Assembly (NCBI GenBank): GCA_019429465.1
Contig: JAHYIV010000001.1
Coordinates: forward strand, 102,581-166,580
DNA from: Desulfoarculaceae bacterium
Lineage (GTDB): Bacteria; Desulfobacterota; Desulfobulbia; Desulfobulbales; Desulfocapsaceae
DNA length: 64,000 nucleotides
Reading direction: 5' to 3'
A program made the position numbers and the translations under genes. Below the pieces are notes generated by a model. The model worked only from the letters and a program-made list of their open reading frames with translations, was not told where the DNA came from and did no database searches. Below, in pieces: positions 17,844-27,710 of the stretch (positions are counted from its first letter, which is position 1; each line of letters opens with the position of its first letter).

Positions 17844-19109
17844 CTACATCATCTGTTTGTTCATGGATTCAAAAAATTCCTTATTGGTCTTATGATGCTT
17901 CATTCTGTCCAGAAGAAACACTATCCCGTCAGCAGGATTCATGGAACTTAACAGTTTACGCAGAATCCACAGGCGATTGATGGTATCCGCATCCAGTAAC
18001 AGTTCTTCTTTACGAGTTCCGGAGCGCTTGACATCAATGGCCGGAAAGATCCTCTTCTCTGACATCTTCCGGTCAAGAACCAACTCCATGTTCCCTGTCC
18101 CCTTAAACTCTTCAAAAATAACCTCATCCATCCGGCTTCCGGTTTCAACCAGGGCCGAGGCAATAATGGTCAGACTGCCGCCTTCTTCTATGTTTCTGGC
18201 GGCCCCGAAAAAACGTTTAGGTTTCTGCAGGGCATTGGCCTCCACACCACCGGAAAGGATCTTACCGCTGGAGGGAGTCACGGTGTTGTAGGCACGAGCG
18301 AGCCTGGTGATACTGTCAAGCAGAATCACCACATCTTTTTTATGCTCCACCAGACGAATTGCCTTCTCAAGCACCATCTCAGCCACCTGAATATGACGTT
18401 GAGGCGGTTCATCAAAGGTTGAGCTGACAACCTCGGCCGCAAGGACTGACCTGCTCATCTCGGTGACCTCTTCCGGTCGCTCATCAATAAGCAGGACAAT
18501 CAGATAGACATCAGGATGATTTTGGACGATAGAGTTGGCGATCTTCTGCATCAGAACTGTCTTACCAGTGCGGGGAGGTGCGACAATCAGACCACGCTGT
18601 CCTTTGCCGATGGGAGCCATCATATCGATAAGCCGCATGGAATAATTATCAGGCTCCGATTCGAGGTTTAATTTTTCTTCTGGGTGCAATGGCGTCAGGT
18701 TGGCAAAAAGAGTCTTTGTCTTGGCCGCCTCAGGTGGGTCAAAGTTGACACTCTCAACCTTCAGCAAGGCAAAATAGCGCTCCCCTTCCTTGGGCGCGCG
18801 GACCAGACCTTCAATGGTATCACCCGTACGCAGACTTAATCGCCGGATCTGTGACGGAGAGACATAGATATCATCCGGCCCTGGCAGATAATTATAATCT
18901 GGAGCCCTGAGAAAACCAAAACCATCAGGTAAAATCTCCAGTACCCCACCGCCGCGAAGTTTTCCATCTTCATCGGCCTGAGACTGGGCCTGCAAAATAG
19001 CAAAAATCAGTTCCTGTTTACGCAAGGAACTCACCCCTTCAATCTTTAATTTTCGACCAAGCTGTACGAGATCATCAATTTTTTTCAGCTTTAATTCAGC
19101 CAGATTCAT
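17844..19109 (-). CDS. rho: Transcription termination factor Rho
   Basis: Hexameric RNA-dependent ATPase that ends transcription at Rho sites. The 421-residue protein has the N-terminal RNA-binding part ([20 protein letters not shown], then a cold-shock-like domain around [20 protein letters not shown]), Walker [15 protein letters not shown], Walker [17 protein letters not shown], and the R-loop region. There is no large insertion, so it is the compact form as in E. coli. It heads the rho-rpmE-prfA-prmC-murA cluster, after a 648-bp upstream spacer. Confidence 0.97.
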   Translation of the reverse strand: MNLAELKLKKIDDLVQLGRKLKIEGVSSLRKQELIFAILQAQSQADEDGKLRGGGVLEILPDGFGFLRAPDYNYLPGPDDIYVSPSQIRRLSLRTGDTIEGLVRAPKEGERYFALLKVESVNFDPPEAAKTKTLFANLTPLHPEEKLNLESEPDNYSMRLIDMMAPIGKGQRGLIVAPPRTGKTVLMQKIANSIVQNHPDVYLIVLLIDERPEEVTEMSRSVLAAEVVSSTFDEPPQRHIQVAEMVLEKAIRLVEHKKDVVILLDSITRLARAYNTVTPSSGKILSGGVEANALQKPKRFFGAARNIEEGGSLTIIASALVETGSRMDEVIFEEFKGTGNMELVLDRKMSEKRIFPAIDVKRSGTRKEELLLDADTINRLWILRKLLSSMNPADGIVFLLDRMKHHKTNKEFFESMNKQMM

Positions 19110-19757
19110 TAATCATTTTCTCCTATTATAAAACTATTGCAGAACAAACTTACCAAAAACAACTTTCAGATGCCCAGTGGAATGGAAGAGGTCACCCAAC
19201 GGACTAACAATTTGACGATATTGGACAAGGACTTTAATAATGGTTCAAGAGCACTCGGTGATATCCGGAGAGCATATCAAATAACAACAGAACTGGGGGG
19301 GTTAAAAATAATCCATGGAACAGAAGTGCGGAAGCGAGCTCGTTTATATGATCTTGAGTGACTGATAATCTCTAAAGAAAGGCTCACGCGTATAGAGAAT
19401 AACGACCGAACAAACTGACGTATCGTGCCAGATGCCGACTATCCACAAGAGGTCTATTCAGGCATTAAAAAAATGGTCAGATATGAGATGTTTTTTTGTT
19501 TTTAGTATTTATGATTCTAAAGAATGGAGCAGAGACAAGATTGATACAGAAATAATTATTTTGATGACTTTCTATTTCTTTGCTCACAGCAGGCAATCAC
19601 CAAAGGAGACTGGTAAGCATATAGAGTACACGGTATTAGTTTAAGCAGATCGGTCAAAGGCAGGATTTTCTCTCTGATGATTGTAGCTATATACGTACTT
19701 CAAAAAACCATGTCAACCTTTTTCGTCGACCCTGGCCCCATTAAAAGTAAAAAAAAA
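19110..19757. other. Long leader/spacer upstream of rho, 648 bp
   Basis: Low-GC sequence with two short plus-strand frames (19137-19361 and 19432-19644), neither with a ribosome site or recognisable family. Rho genes often have long autoregulatory leaders, and this region could include one, but I see no defined hairpin or leader peptide that proves it. Confidence 0.4.
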
Positions 19758-20354
19758 TCAATCCCGCTGCTTTAAAATACGGGCCAAATGATAAACCTGA
19801 AGGAATGTCAGGGCAAGGGGTCCGGAATTTTCGATCACAGAATCAGCCTTCAAGGCTTTTTCCTCAAGAGGAATCTGAGCGCTGACAGCGCCCAGCGCCT
19901 CCTCCAGACAGACCAGGTCACGTCTTACAATACGCTGGATGCAACGCTCTCTTTCCGCATAGACTACCACAATCCAGTCAAAATCATCCTGCCAGCCAAC
20001 CTCGAAAAGCAGGGGAACCTCAACAACCAGCCCTGCCAGAGCTGATCTCTTTTGCGCAGCCCGGATTATTATTTCCTGACGCACAAGCGGGTGCAGAATC
20101 AGCTCTACACCCTTACGCACCGCAGGATCACCAAACAGGGCCTTGCGCAGAGCGGGCCGATCAATCTGGCCAGTCCGATCAAAAAAACGAGGGCCCCATT
20201 TCTCTTGAATGCCCTGCCATCCAGGCATATGCTGCTGCAACAGATCACGGCAGACGATATCCGCATCAAGGACATCAAACTCCAGCAACCGCGCCAGAGT
20301 TCCAGCCACCAGGCTCTTGCCTGCGCCCATGCCTCCTGTAAGTCCGACAATCAC
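19758..20354 (-). CDS. coaE: Dephospho-CoA kinase CoaE
   Basis: Last step of coenzyme A synthesis, phosphorylating the 3'-hydroxyl of dephospho-CoA. The 198-residue protein starts with the P-loop IVGLTGGMGAGKSLVAGTLA, then DADIVCRDLL and VVEVPLLFEVGW (family motif VxxxPLLFE). The start is a GTG that overlaps the rluD stop (GTGA, 4 bp), implying coupled translation. Length and motifs are normal. Confidence 0.95.
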   Translation of the reverse strand: MIVGLTGGMGAGKSLVAGTLARLLEFDVLDADIVCRDLLQQHMPGWQGIQEKWGPRFFDRTGQIDRPALRKALFGDPAVRKGVELILHPLVRQEIIIRAAQKRSALAGLVVEVPLLFEVGWQDDFDWIVVVYAERERCIQRIVRRDLVCLEEALGAVSAQIPLEEKALKADSVIENSGPLALTFLQVYHLARILKQRD

Positions 20355-21340
20355 AACAGATCCTGACCAGCCTGTTTTGTTTCATCTGTAAGTTGATCCA
20401 CAATCAAGGAAAAATCAGGCCACAAGGGGGCAGAGAATACAAGATCTTCTCCGGTCACAGGATGGACAAAACACAAGTGGGCAGAATGAAGCAGCTGTCT
20501 GGGGAATTTTCTTTTTCCGCGTCCACCGCCGTAGACGATATCACCAGCAACCGGATGCCCAATGGAGGCCATGTGCACCCTGATCTGATGCGTACGCCCG
20601 GTTTCAATCTGCAGCCTGACCAGACTGAAGCCCGGCGAAAACTCCTGCAGTACCTGCCAGTTTGTTGCAGCATACCGTCCATCCTCTCTGACCGCCATCT
20701 TCTGGCGATGTACCGGGTGGCGGCCGATTGAAGCCACTATCCTTCCTGCTTTCGGCGCCGGTACGCCATGCACCAAGGCCAGGTACTGCTTCCCAACCAT
20801 CCTGGCCTTGAAGGCATCAACAAGTTTCCGATGCGTCCGCTCCTCTTTGGCCACAACCATCAGCCCGGAAGTATCCTTATCAAGACGATGGACAATCCCG
20901 GGCCTGACCACATCATCACCAACCCCGCCAATAGTTTGACAATGATAAAGCAGCCCGTTCACCAGGGTACCTGTCTGATTCCCGCTGCCTGGATGCACGA
21001 CCAGCCCTGGAGGTTTAGAGAGAACTAGAAGGAACGAATCCTCAAAAAGGATTTCAAAGGGTATTTGCTCGGGCAGCAGATCCATTGCCGGGGCGACAAA
21101 CAGAGATCCGGCAATGCACTCTCCTGCTTTTAAACAATAGCTGCTTTTTTTTTGGAGGCTATCAACCGTAATCAAGCCTCCACGAACAGATTCAGTTAAA
21201 AGCGAACGAGAGGCCTCGGGGACAGCACGCACCAGAAAGTGATCCAAGCGACAACCGGCCTGCTCGGCAGTAACATGAAAGATGAAATGATGTCCCGAGA
21301 AAAAAGAATCAAAAGAGGAGTTACAATTACAATGACTCAT
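20351..21340 (-). CDS. rluD: RluD-family 23S rRNA pseudouridine synthase
   Basis: Converts uridines of the ribosome to pseudouridine. The 329-residue protein has an S4-like N-terminal domain (GCRLDHFLVRAVPEASRSLL) and the catalytic motif RPGIVHRLDKDTSGLMVVAK with the active-site Asp. It ends with the conserved RTHQIRVHMASIGHPVAGD and LHSAHLCFVHP. RluD is the closest guess among RluA-family members from its length and S4 domain; the exact uridine cannot be told. It overlaps coaE by 4 bp. Confidence 0.88.
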   Translation of the reverse strand: MSHCNCNSSFDSFFSGHHFIFHVTAEQAGCRLDHFLVRAVPEASRSLLTESVRGGLITVDSLQKKSSYCLKAGECIAGSLFVAPAMDLLPEQIPFEILFEDSFLLVLSKPPGLVVHPGSGNQTGTLVNGLLYHCQTIGGVGDDVVRPGIVHRLDKDTSGLMVVAKEERTHRKLVDAFKARMVGKQYLALVHGVPAPKAGRIVASIGRHPVHRQKMAVREDGRYAATNWQVLQEFSPGFSLVRLQIETGRTHQIRVHMASIGHPVAGDIVYGGGRGKRKFPRQLLHSAHLCFVHPVTGEDLVFSAPLWPDFSLIVDQLTDETKQAGQDLL

Positions 21341-21427
21341 GACTGTCAGCCATGCAAAGAAGACGTTAAGACAACACAGGGTTTATGCCAAGAAAACTGA
21401 AGGCATATATAAGACAGCACTCCCGTA

Positions 21428-21910
21428 TCAGGAAAACATTTTTTCAATCTGATCTGCAGTTTTATCCACATCCATGTTCTGGGCCAGGGAAATTTCCTTA
21501 ACAAGTAGATTTTTTGCAGTATCCATCATCTTTCTCTCTCCATAAGAGAGATCCTTGTCCACACTGAGAAGAAACAGATCCCGGAGGACAACTGCTACTT
21601 CAAAGATGGATCCGGTTTTGATCTTTTCCATGTAATCACGATAGCGGCGATTCCAGGTCTGCGCACTGATCTCAATATCCCTTTCCCGCAGAATCTCCAT
21701 GACGCTCTCTACTTCATCCTGGCCAATAATCGCACGAAGCCCAACGTTAATGCTGTTTCTGATAGGGATCATGATTTTCATATCATTTTCAATGATTTTC
21801 ATCACATAAAACGAGTGATCAATCCCCGCAACCTTCTGAGTCTCTATTGACTCGATCACCCCTACACCATGAGCCGGATAAACGGCCATATCGCCTGCAA
21901 TAAACACCAT
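21428..21910 (-). CDS. CarD/CdnL-family transcription regulator
   Basis: RNA-polymerase-binding protein that stabilises open promoter complexes. The 160-residue protein starts MVFIAGDMAVYPAHGVGVIE, the typical Tudor-like RNAP-interaction domain (VYPxHGVG). The helical C-terminal domain follows (RRYRDYMEKIKTGSIFEVA, LSYGERKMMDTAKNLLVKE). GGGAGAAT directly precedes the ATG. It lies between pth and rluD on the same strand. CarD proteins are common in Deltaproteobacteria, where they can be essential. Confidence 0.93.
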   Translation of the reverse strand: MVFIAGDMAVYPAHGVGVIESIETQKVAGIDHSFYVMKIIENDMKIMIPIRNSINVGLRAIIGQDEVESVMEILRERDIEISAQTWNRRYRDYMEKIKTGSIFEVAVVLRDLFLLSVDKDLSYGERKMMDTAKNLLVKEISLAQNMDVDKTADQIEKMFS

Positions 21911-22143
21911 ATTCTCCCGGTCAAGATGAACTAATTATCTGGACAACGACCCTTTATCTTGGTAAAGGCCATGCCACAGTCCCCCTGCAAACGACAGTCA
22001 CAAAAACAGCAACTGCTCGCCCACCCACTTACAAGAGACCTCTGCCAGCAACCCTACTATAAAAAAGCAAGTTCTATTCATAACATATTTTCTATCATTA
22101 CGCTCTTCAAAAAAAGTTTTTTCTCCGGAGCAGACAACAATCA

Positions 22144-22740
22144 TCACTGTTTCATGGTATTCAGAAGATTCATGGCCTTGGCAACTCCATCACAGACCAG
22201 ATACTCCAAACCTTTTTCAATAAGATCCATCCTCTGTTCCAGGAGCATTTTTTCATCTGGGGCGAATGGAGCCAATACATATTTTTCCACCGACATTCCC
22301 GGACAAAGACTCAATCTCCCCGGCCTGCCGATACCCATCTTTAATCGGAGAAAATCTTTGGTACCCAGGCACTGGACCAATGAACGGATGCCGTTATGAC
22401 CACCGGTTCCGCCCCCGGCAACCAATTTCACCCGACCAGGCGCCATATCCAGGTCATCATGCACCACGACAATCTGATCTGGCCGCATCTTATAAAAGTC
22501 GACATATCTGACCACTGCCTTGCCGCTCAAGTTCATAAACGTGACCGGCTTCAGGAAACATATCTGACGGCCCCACAGAACGACCTGCGCAGAATGCGCC
22601 TGCCATTTCTCACGATCAACAGACACCCCGAACCTTCTGGCCAGCTCATCCACCACCATAAAGCCGACATTATGCCGCGTTGCCGCATACTCACTCCCGG
22701 GATTCCCCAAGCCAACCACTAAAAACATATTTTCATTCAT
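22144..22740 (-). CDS. pth: Peptidyl-tRNA hydrolase
   Basis: Releases tRNA from peptidyl-tRNA dropped by ribosomes. The 198-residue protein contains VVGLGNPGSEYAATRHNVGF with the catalytic His (about residue 23), KPVTFMNLSGKAV, VVHDDLDMAPG with the catalytic Asp, and GGGTGGHNGIRSL. All key residues are present. It follows rplY, from which it is separated by a terminator and about 260 bp of unassigned sequence. Confidence 0.96.
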   Translation of the reverse strand: MNENMFLVVGLGNPGSEYAATRHNVGFMVVDELARRFGVSVDREKWQAHSAQVVLWGRQICFLKPVTFMNLSGKAVVRYVDFYKMRPDQIVVVHDDLDMAPGRVKLVAGGGTGGHNGIRSLVQCLGTKDFLRLKMGIGRPGRLSLCPGMSVEKYVLAPFAPDEKMLLEQRMDLIEKGLEYLVCDGVAKAMNLLNTMKQ

Positions 22741-22998
22741 GCCCTCACCCCAACGTGGTTACAAAAAAAACACATCGTAAATTGAACGGCAAAGCGGCAG
22801 TCGCTCTTCATCCATACGCCAATGGCAATTCCTCTGGGGCGATCGCTCCTGCGCCTTCCCGGCTCCCTCGACACCGGGACATCTCGCGTGGCCAGCGTCA
22901 ACGTCCGCAAGCTTCACTGACACACCCCTGCCCTGCAGAAACAAATGCGGCAACCTCACCACTGGCACATTCATTATTTTATAACGGCTCCTAAAAAC
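22741..22998. repeat. Unassigned spacer with similarity to the 13.2-kb element
   Basis: The complement begins TTTAGGAGCCGTTATAAAATAA at its rplY-proximal end (22998 inward), like the sequence at 13239-13260. It also includes GTGTCGAGGGAGCCGGGAAG then GGCGCAGGAGCGATCG, like the 13.3-kb interior. The middle 80 bp are not shared. It appears to be a diverged or recombined relative of that element. No gene is seen. Confidence 0.45.
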
Positions 22999-23002
22999 AA
23001 AA

Positions 23003-23032
23003 ATCCGGAAAGAGCAACCGCTCTTTCCGGAT
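23003..23032 (-). terminator. Intrinsic terminator after rplY
   Basis: A perfect 13-bp stem (ATCCGGAAAGAGC and complement) with a 4-base loop. On the minus strand it is followed by TTTTTG. It lies 33 bp beyond the rplY stop. Confidence 0.85.
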
Positions 23033-23065
23033 AATAAAAAAAAAAGACAAACAGCTTGTTGAAGA

Positions 23066-23629
23066 TCAGGCTGCTGACGGTGACAGAATTGTAACACAGA
23101 TAGCATCAGCATTTGTCACAATCTTGACATTTTCGGGAATTGTCAAGTTGCTGACCAGAAATTCATCACCAATGGCCAACTCAGTCACATCAACTTGCAG
23201 AGTGTCAGGAATATCAAGTGGATTTCCTTCCAGGATTACTGTTTTGGTACCGACTTCCAAAATCCCACCAACATCAACACCCTTGGCCACACCGTCAATA
23301 ACCAGCTCAACAGTAAACTTCCGGGCTTCATCAAGGGGTATCTCATAAAAATCAGCATGAATCAAGGTATCCCGGACAGGATCCGTCTGCAACGCCTTAA
23401 TCAGAACATTCCGGGAAGAATCCCCTTCGATATTCAGCGTGATCACGGCATTTCTCCGACGAAGCTTCAATAACTGCTTAACAAGGGGCAGAGTCTCAAG
23501 CTGAAGAGACAGTACTTCACGACCTGCTCCATAAAGAACCGCCGGTGTACTTCCGGCCATCCGTAAACGCCGCATGGCCCCCTTCCCAAAATCTTTTCTT
23601 ACTGAAGCGGACATTTCCTGTTGAAGCAT
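23066..23629 (-). CDS. rplY: 50S ribosomal protein L25/general stress protein Ctc
   Basis: Binds 5S rRNA. The 187-residue protein has the L25 N-terminal domain (VRKDFGKGAMRRLRMAGSTPAVLYG) and the additional C-terminal beta domain (TL5/CTC type) ending in LTIPENVKIVTNADAICVTI. This is the long Ctc form, not the short 95-residue E. coli form. The ATG at 23629 is chosen because GGAGG lies 5 bases ahead (GATGGAGGAAAAAATG). It is preceded by prs and followed by a terminator. Confidence 0.94.
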   Translation of the reverse strand: MLQQEMSASVRKDFGKGAMRRLRMAGSTPAVLYGAGREVLSLQLETLPLVKQLLKLRRRNAVITLNIEGDSSRNVLIKALQTDPVRDTLIHADFYEIPLDEARKFTVELVIDGVAKGVDVGGILEVGTKTVILEGNPLDIPDTLQVDVTELAIGDEFLVSNLTIPENVKIVTNADAICVTILSPSAA

Positions 23630-23750
23630 TTTTTCCTCCATCACGTTCGTGCATCACCTGCGAAAAACAGACAATCACAGAACTTATTTATCTAAAAATA
23701 CGATTACGCAGATCTCTCCAGACTATCAAGCCATCACAACACAAGATCAG

Positions 23751-24689
23751 TTATACAAAGAGCGAGCTGACTGAATCCTCATTATGAATACGATTAATGG
23801 CCTCAGCAAGAAGATTCGACACTGACAATACTTTAATAATATCACACTTCAAGGCATCTCCAGACAGGGGAATAGAATTGGTAACAACCAGAGATTTAAT
23901 ACATGATTTATTCAGACGTTCTATGGCAGGCCCTGACAAAACAGGATGCGAACAACAGGCATGCACCTCTTTGGCACCATGCTCAAGCAGAGTAGCAGCA
24001 CCATTACAAAGGGTACCGGCAGTATCCACCATATCATCAAGAAGAATAGCGACCTTGCCTTTCACATCACCAATGACATTCATAGCTTCACACTCATTGG
24101 GGCGATCTCGTCGTTTATCAATAATGGCAAGCCCCGCATCAAGCCGCTTGGCAAAGGCACGCGTCCGCTCAACCCCACCGGCATCAGGTGATACCATGAC
24201 CACATTACTAAACCGCTCTTTAATATAGCCCAACAAAACCGGAGCCGCATAGAGGTGATCAACCGGAATATTGAAAAAACCCTGAATCTGTCCGGCATGC
24301 AGATCCATGCACAGGACGCGGCGCACACCTACAGCCATAAACATCTCAGCCACAACCTTGGCAGAAATCGGTACTCTGGGGGCCACCTTTCTATCCTGCC
24401 GCGCGTAACCATAATAGGGAACAACCGCCGTGATCCTTCGTGCCGAGGCCCGACGCAGGGCATCAACCATGATCACCAATTCCATCAGATGGTCATTGAC
24501 CGGGGTACAGGTTGGCTGCACGATAAAAACATCGTCACCGCGAACATTCTCTTTTATTTCAACAAATATTTCACCATCACTAAACTTTCTGACCTCTGCT
24601 TCAGATAAAGGGAGATCAAGAAATCCAGCGATTTCACGTGCCATTTGCGGATGAGCATTACCAGAGAATATCTTGAGTGGTTTAGACAT
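23751..24689 (-). CDS. prs: Ribose-phosphate pyrophosphokinase
   Basis: Makes PRPP from ribose-5-phosphate and ATP for nucleotide, histidine and tryptophan synthesis. The 312-residue protein starts [20 protein letters not shown]. It has [20 protein letters not shown], the flexible-loop region [18 protein letters not shown] and the PRPP-binding [19 protein letters not shown]. The frame is open for 42 more codons upstream, but those run through the tRNA-Gln gene, so the internal ATG at 24689 is the true start. The pair ispE-(tRNA)-prs-rplY is the common order in this phylum. Confidence 0.97.
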   Translation of the reverse strand: MSKPLKIFSGNAHPQMAREIAGFLDLPLSEAEVRKFSDGEIFVEIKENVRGDDVFIVQPTCTPVNDHLMELVIMVDALRRASARRITAVVPYYGYARQDRKVAPRVPISAKVVAEMFMAVGVRRVLCMDLHAGQIQGFFNIPVDHLYAAPVLLGYIKERFSNVVMVSPDAGGVERTRAFAKRLDAGLAIIDKRRDRPNECEAMNVIGDVKGKVAILLDDMVDTAGTLCNGAATLLEHGAKEVHACCSHPVLSGPAIERLNKSCIKSLVVTNSIPLSGDALKCDIIKVLSVSNLLAEAINRIHNEDSVSSLFV

Positions 24690-24735
24690 AATATTTTTCC
24701 GTTTATGGTAAAAGATTTGTTCAGCCTGTGCAGTA

Positions 24736-24811
24736 TGGCTGGGGTGGAAGGAATCGAACCTACGAATGCCGGGATCAAAACCCGGTGCCTTAACCGCTTG
24801 GCTACACCCCA
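24736..24811 (-). tRNA. tRNA-Gln (UUG)
   Basis: A 76-base cloverleaf on the minus strand. The acceptor stem is TGGGGTG/CACCCCA with discriminator G and encoded CCA. The D-arm is GCCAAGCGGTTAAGGC; the anticodon stem is CCGGG/CCCGG around the loop TTTTGAT, giving anticodon TTG. The T-arm has TTCGATT. Its 5' base directly abuts the ispE stop codon, so it is probably cut from a longer ispE-prs transcript. Confidence 0.97.
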
Positions 24812-25714
24812 TCACACAGGTTGAGTCACAAAAACTTTCACACCATTTTGTTGTTGTAAGGCCTTGACAGCCAACCGAACAAGAGTTGACGAACCATTGT
24901 TTTCATCCGGAAAAACCCCAAAAACTGTCGGACCGCTACCGGACATCAAGACCGAAGCAGCACCCAGGGCGATAAGGTCTTGTTTAAGAATCTCCAGCTC
25001 AGGATAAGTGGCAAGGGTTACCCATTCAAGATCATTCCGTGCTGCATAGGGGGAAACATGATCCATTTTTTTTTGAAAATCATATATTTTAGAATCTTTG
25101 TCTGCTATTGTCAACGCATATTTTTCATAAACCCACCGCGTGGACACAGAAATTCCCGGATTCACCAGCACAATAGTACAATTTTTCAGAGATGGCACAG
25201 CGACCATTTGATCTCCTACCCCTTCCGCCCGGACAGCGCCGAAATCAGTAACAAAAAAAGGAACATCCGCCCCAAGTGGCCTGGCCAGTGCTATAAGCTC
25301 CGCAGTTGTAAGACCGGTTCCCAGCAGCCTGTTCAGCCCGACAAGCACAGCCCCGGCATCACTACTCCCCCCCCCAAGTCCGGCAGCAATCGGGATGTTT
25401 TTCTCAAGGGTTAGAGCAATACCCAGTTTTTCACATCCACATGCCGTCAGAAAAGTCTCTGCCGCCCTCCAGACTAAATTGGAGCGATCTTCAGGCAATT
25501 CTGAGTCAGGACATCGCAAGACGATCCCTGATGCATCGGTCACTGCCAGGGTTAGCAGATCTGAGAGCTCCAGCTTCTGCATCACGGTATCAAGGTTATG
25601 ATACCCATCAGACCGTCTCTCCAGAATCCGCAGCGACAGATTCACCTTGGCCGGCGCCCGTAGTTTAAGGAAGGATCCAGGACCCCTTGACACCACACTG
25701 TTCACATCATTCAA
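24812..25714 (-). CDS. ispE: 4-diphosphocytidyl-2-C-methyl-D-erythritol kinase IspE
   Basis: GHMP kinase of the MEP pathway to isoprenoids. It contains [29 protein letters not shown] and the ATP-binding glycine-rich [15 protein letters not shown], ending with [14 protein letters not shown]. It is 300 residues if started at the TTG (25714). No ribosome site is evident there, and in-frame GTG codons at 25705 or just after are alternatives, so only the N-terminal 10-15 residues are in doubt. Its stop codon is the last triplet before the tRNA-Gln gene. Confidence 0.92.
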   Translation of the reverse strand: MNDVNSVVSRGPGSFLKLRAPAKVNLSLRILERRSDGYHNLDTVMQKLELSDLLTLAVTDASGIVLRCPDSELPEDRSNLVWRAAETFLTACGCEKLGIALTLEKNIPIAAGLGGGSSDAGAVLVGLNRLLGTGLTTAELIALARPLGADVPFFVTDFGAVRAEGVGDQMVAVPSLKNCTIVLVNPGISVSTRWVYEKYALTIADKDSKIYDFQKKMDHVSPYAARNDLEWVTLATYPELEILKQDLIALGAASVLMSGSGPTVFGVFPDENNGSSTLVRLAVKALQQQNGVKVFVTQPV

Positions 25715-25734
25715 GGCCGTGGAACCTGGGCTGT

Positions 25735-26055
25735 TTATTTTTTAACAGCATTGACAAAACGCATCTTCACATCATAGAGGATACCTTTCAGCATCCCCTC
25801 CTCATCGGATGTTAGATTCCCCTTTGTCTTCTCCTGCAGAAGCATCAAGGTTTCAATCCCATGCCGGGCCAGATCAAAATCCGCCTGCTTTTTGCCGGTT
25901 GCCGGGTCTGATATTTCACCCAGATGGTAGAGAACCGAAGTATTCAAGGACATGATAAAAGCAGGAAAGGTCACACTGGGCATAACACATTTTCCGTTTC
26001 GGTCAGGAACCTTTCCCTCTCCACAAGGACAATCCTGTTTGTTTTGTTCAACCAT
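25735..26055 (-). CDS. DUF1844 family protein
   Basis: A 106-residue protein of a family common in Deltaproteobacteria and of unknown function. The conserved core runs from PSVTFPAFIMSLNTSVLYHL through GEISDPATGKKQADFDLARH and IETLMLLQEKTKGNLTSDEE. An N-terminal cysteine-containing extension (CPCGEGKVPDRNGKC) could bind metal. It sits between serA and ispE on the same strand, 20 bp before the ispE start, and is probably cotranscribed. Confidence 0.85.
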   Translation of the reverse strand: MVEQNKQDCPCGEGKVPDRNGKCVMPSVTFPAFIMSLNTSVLYHLGEISDPATGKKQADFDLARHGIETLMLLQEKTKGNLTSDEEGMLKGILYDVKMRFVNAVKK

Positions 26056-26111
26056 ATCGCGAACCCAACACCTTTAAGATATCGAACCCGGCAAAGTCCA
26101 GCCAGATCCCG

Positions 26112-27710
26112 TTATTTATAATTCACCATCTCCAGGGCAATGGCCCCGTCAATGTAATCCAGGGCCTGCACTTCAGCCAGCAACTCTTTGGAGATTGGAA
26201 TATTGGTATTGAGGAAAATGACGTTCTGCTCACTTGCCTCCTCCCGGCCGACTGTCATCCTGGAGATATTCACCCCGGCCTTACCCAGGGTAGTACCAAG
26301 ATCACCGATCACGCCGGGAACATCTTTATTGTAGACAAGAAGCATGGGTCCTGCGGGCAGTGCCTCCAGGCGAAAGGCGTTCAAGCGGACCAGTCGAGGC
26401 TCTTTCTTGCCAAAGACAGTGCCCATCAGGACATTGTCACCCTCACTGGACTTGACTCTGACGGTCAGGGTATTGGTAAAATCATCCGATTGTTCTGTTC
26501 TGGACTCGACCACCTTGATTCCCCGCTCCCTGGCAATCACCGGGGCATTCACATAGTTAACGGCTTCTTGAAGGATGGGGGTAAACAGGCCTTTCAAAAA
26601 GGCAACAGTAATAGGGCTGGTATTCAGATCCGCCAGTTCACCACCGTATTCAATGCTCACATCCTGCACGCTTCCTTTCGCCATCTGCATATGCAGGGAG
26701 CCCAGCATCTCACCCAGGTTGATATAGGGCCCAACTTGGGCCAGCACGTCGCCACTGACCGAGGGGACATTGACGGCGTTGGCAACAACCCCGGTTTTCA
26801 GATAATCAGCCACCTGCTCAGCAATGGTCAGAGCCACATTCTCCTGGGCCTCACTGGTGGAGGCGCCAAGATGAGGGGTACAGATAAAATTGTCCAAGGC
26901 CAACAAGGGACAATTCTCCGCGGTGGTTGGTTCCTGGGCAAAGACATCGAGGGCCGCACCGGCAATCTCACCATCAGTCAGGGCTTTATACAGGGCCTCT
27001 TCGTCGCAGACTCCGCCGCGCGCACAGTCAATGAACATGGCGTCTTTCTTCATATTCTTGAAGAATTCGGTGGAAAGAATCTTGTCCGTCTCCTTGGTCA
27101 ACGGCACATGAACCGTAATAAAATCAGAACGTCTGGCAAACTCCTCCAGGGTGTCCAGCAACTCCACACCCAATTTGTCCACCAGCTCTTTGGGCATATG
27201 GGGATCATAGGCAACGACCTTCATCCGCAGTCCCTGAGCCCTGTTGGCGACAATGGCACCGATTCGGCCGATACCGAAGATGCCTAAGGTCTTGCCCGTC
27301 ACCTCACGACCCATGAAGCTCTTTTTCTCCCATTTTCCAGCCTTCATAGAGGCAGTCGCCTGGGGGATATTGCGCGCAAGAGACATCATTAAGGAAATGG
27401 CATGTTCAGCCGCGGTTGTGGCATTACCATCAGGCGCGTTCATGACCACAATGCCTTTCTGGCTGGCCGCCGGGATATCGACATTGTCAAGACCGATACC
27501 GGCACGACCTACCACCCGTAACTTTTCGGCCGCGGCGATGATCTCTGCCGTCACCTTGGTGGCGCTGCGGATAACCAGACCGTCATAATTGCCGATAATC
27601 TTTTTCAACTCTTCCGGGGCAAGGCCGGTATTGATATCAACTTCCAGACCGGCATCCCGTAGAATCTGAGCTCCGGCAGAAAACAGATTGTCACTAATCA
27701 GTACTTTCAT
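26112..27710 (-). CDS. serA: D-3-phosphoglycerate dehydrogenase SerA
   Basis: First step of serine synthesis, oxidising 3-phosphoglycerate with NAD+. The 532-residue protein is the long type. It has the catalytic domain with LGIFGIGRIGAIVANRAQGL (Rossmann glycines), the conserved RGGVCDEEALYKAL and CTPHLGASTSEAQENVA with the catalytic His. Then come the intervening (ASB) domain and a C-terminal ACT domain (LLVYNKDVPGVIGDLGTTLG, INISRM), which commonly gives feedback control by serine. SerC is on the other strand at 6.9 kb. Confidence 0.97.
   Translation of the reverse strand: MKVLISDNLFSAGAQILRDAGLEVDINTGLAPEELKKIIGNYDGLVIRSATKVTAEIIAAAEKLRVVGRAGIGLDNVDIPAASQKGIVVMNAPDGNATTAAEHAISLMMSLARNIPQATASMKAGKWEKKSFMGREVTGKTLGIFGIGRIGAIVANRAQGLRMKVVAYDPHMPKELVDKLGVELLDTLEEFARRSDFITVHVPLTKETDKILSTEFFKNMKKDAMFIDCARGGVCDEEALYKALTDGEIAGAALDVFAQEPTTAENCPLLALDNFICTPHLGASTSEAQENVALTIAEQVADYLKTGVVANAVNVPSVSGDVLAQVGPYINLGEMLGSLHMQMAKGSVQDVSIEYGGELADLNTSPITVAFLKGLFTPILQEAVNYVNAPVIARERGIKVVESRTEQSDDFTNTLTVRVKSSEGDNVLMGTVFGKKEPRLVRLNAFRLEALPAGPMLLVYNKDVPGVIGDLGTTLGKAGVNISRMTVGREEASEQNVIFLNTNIPISKELLAEVQALDYIDGAIALEMVNYK

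Noticed and set aside
24690..24815. A longer prs start
   Set aside because: The added 42 codons translate the tRNA-Gln gene on the same strand.
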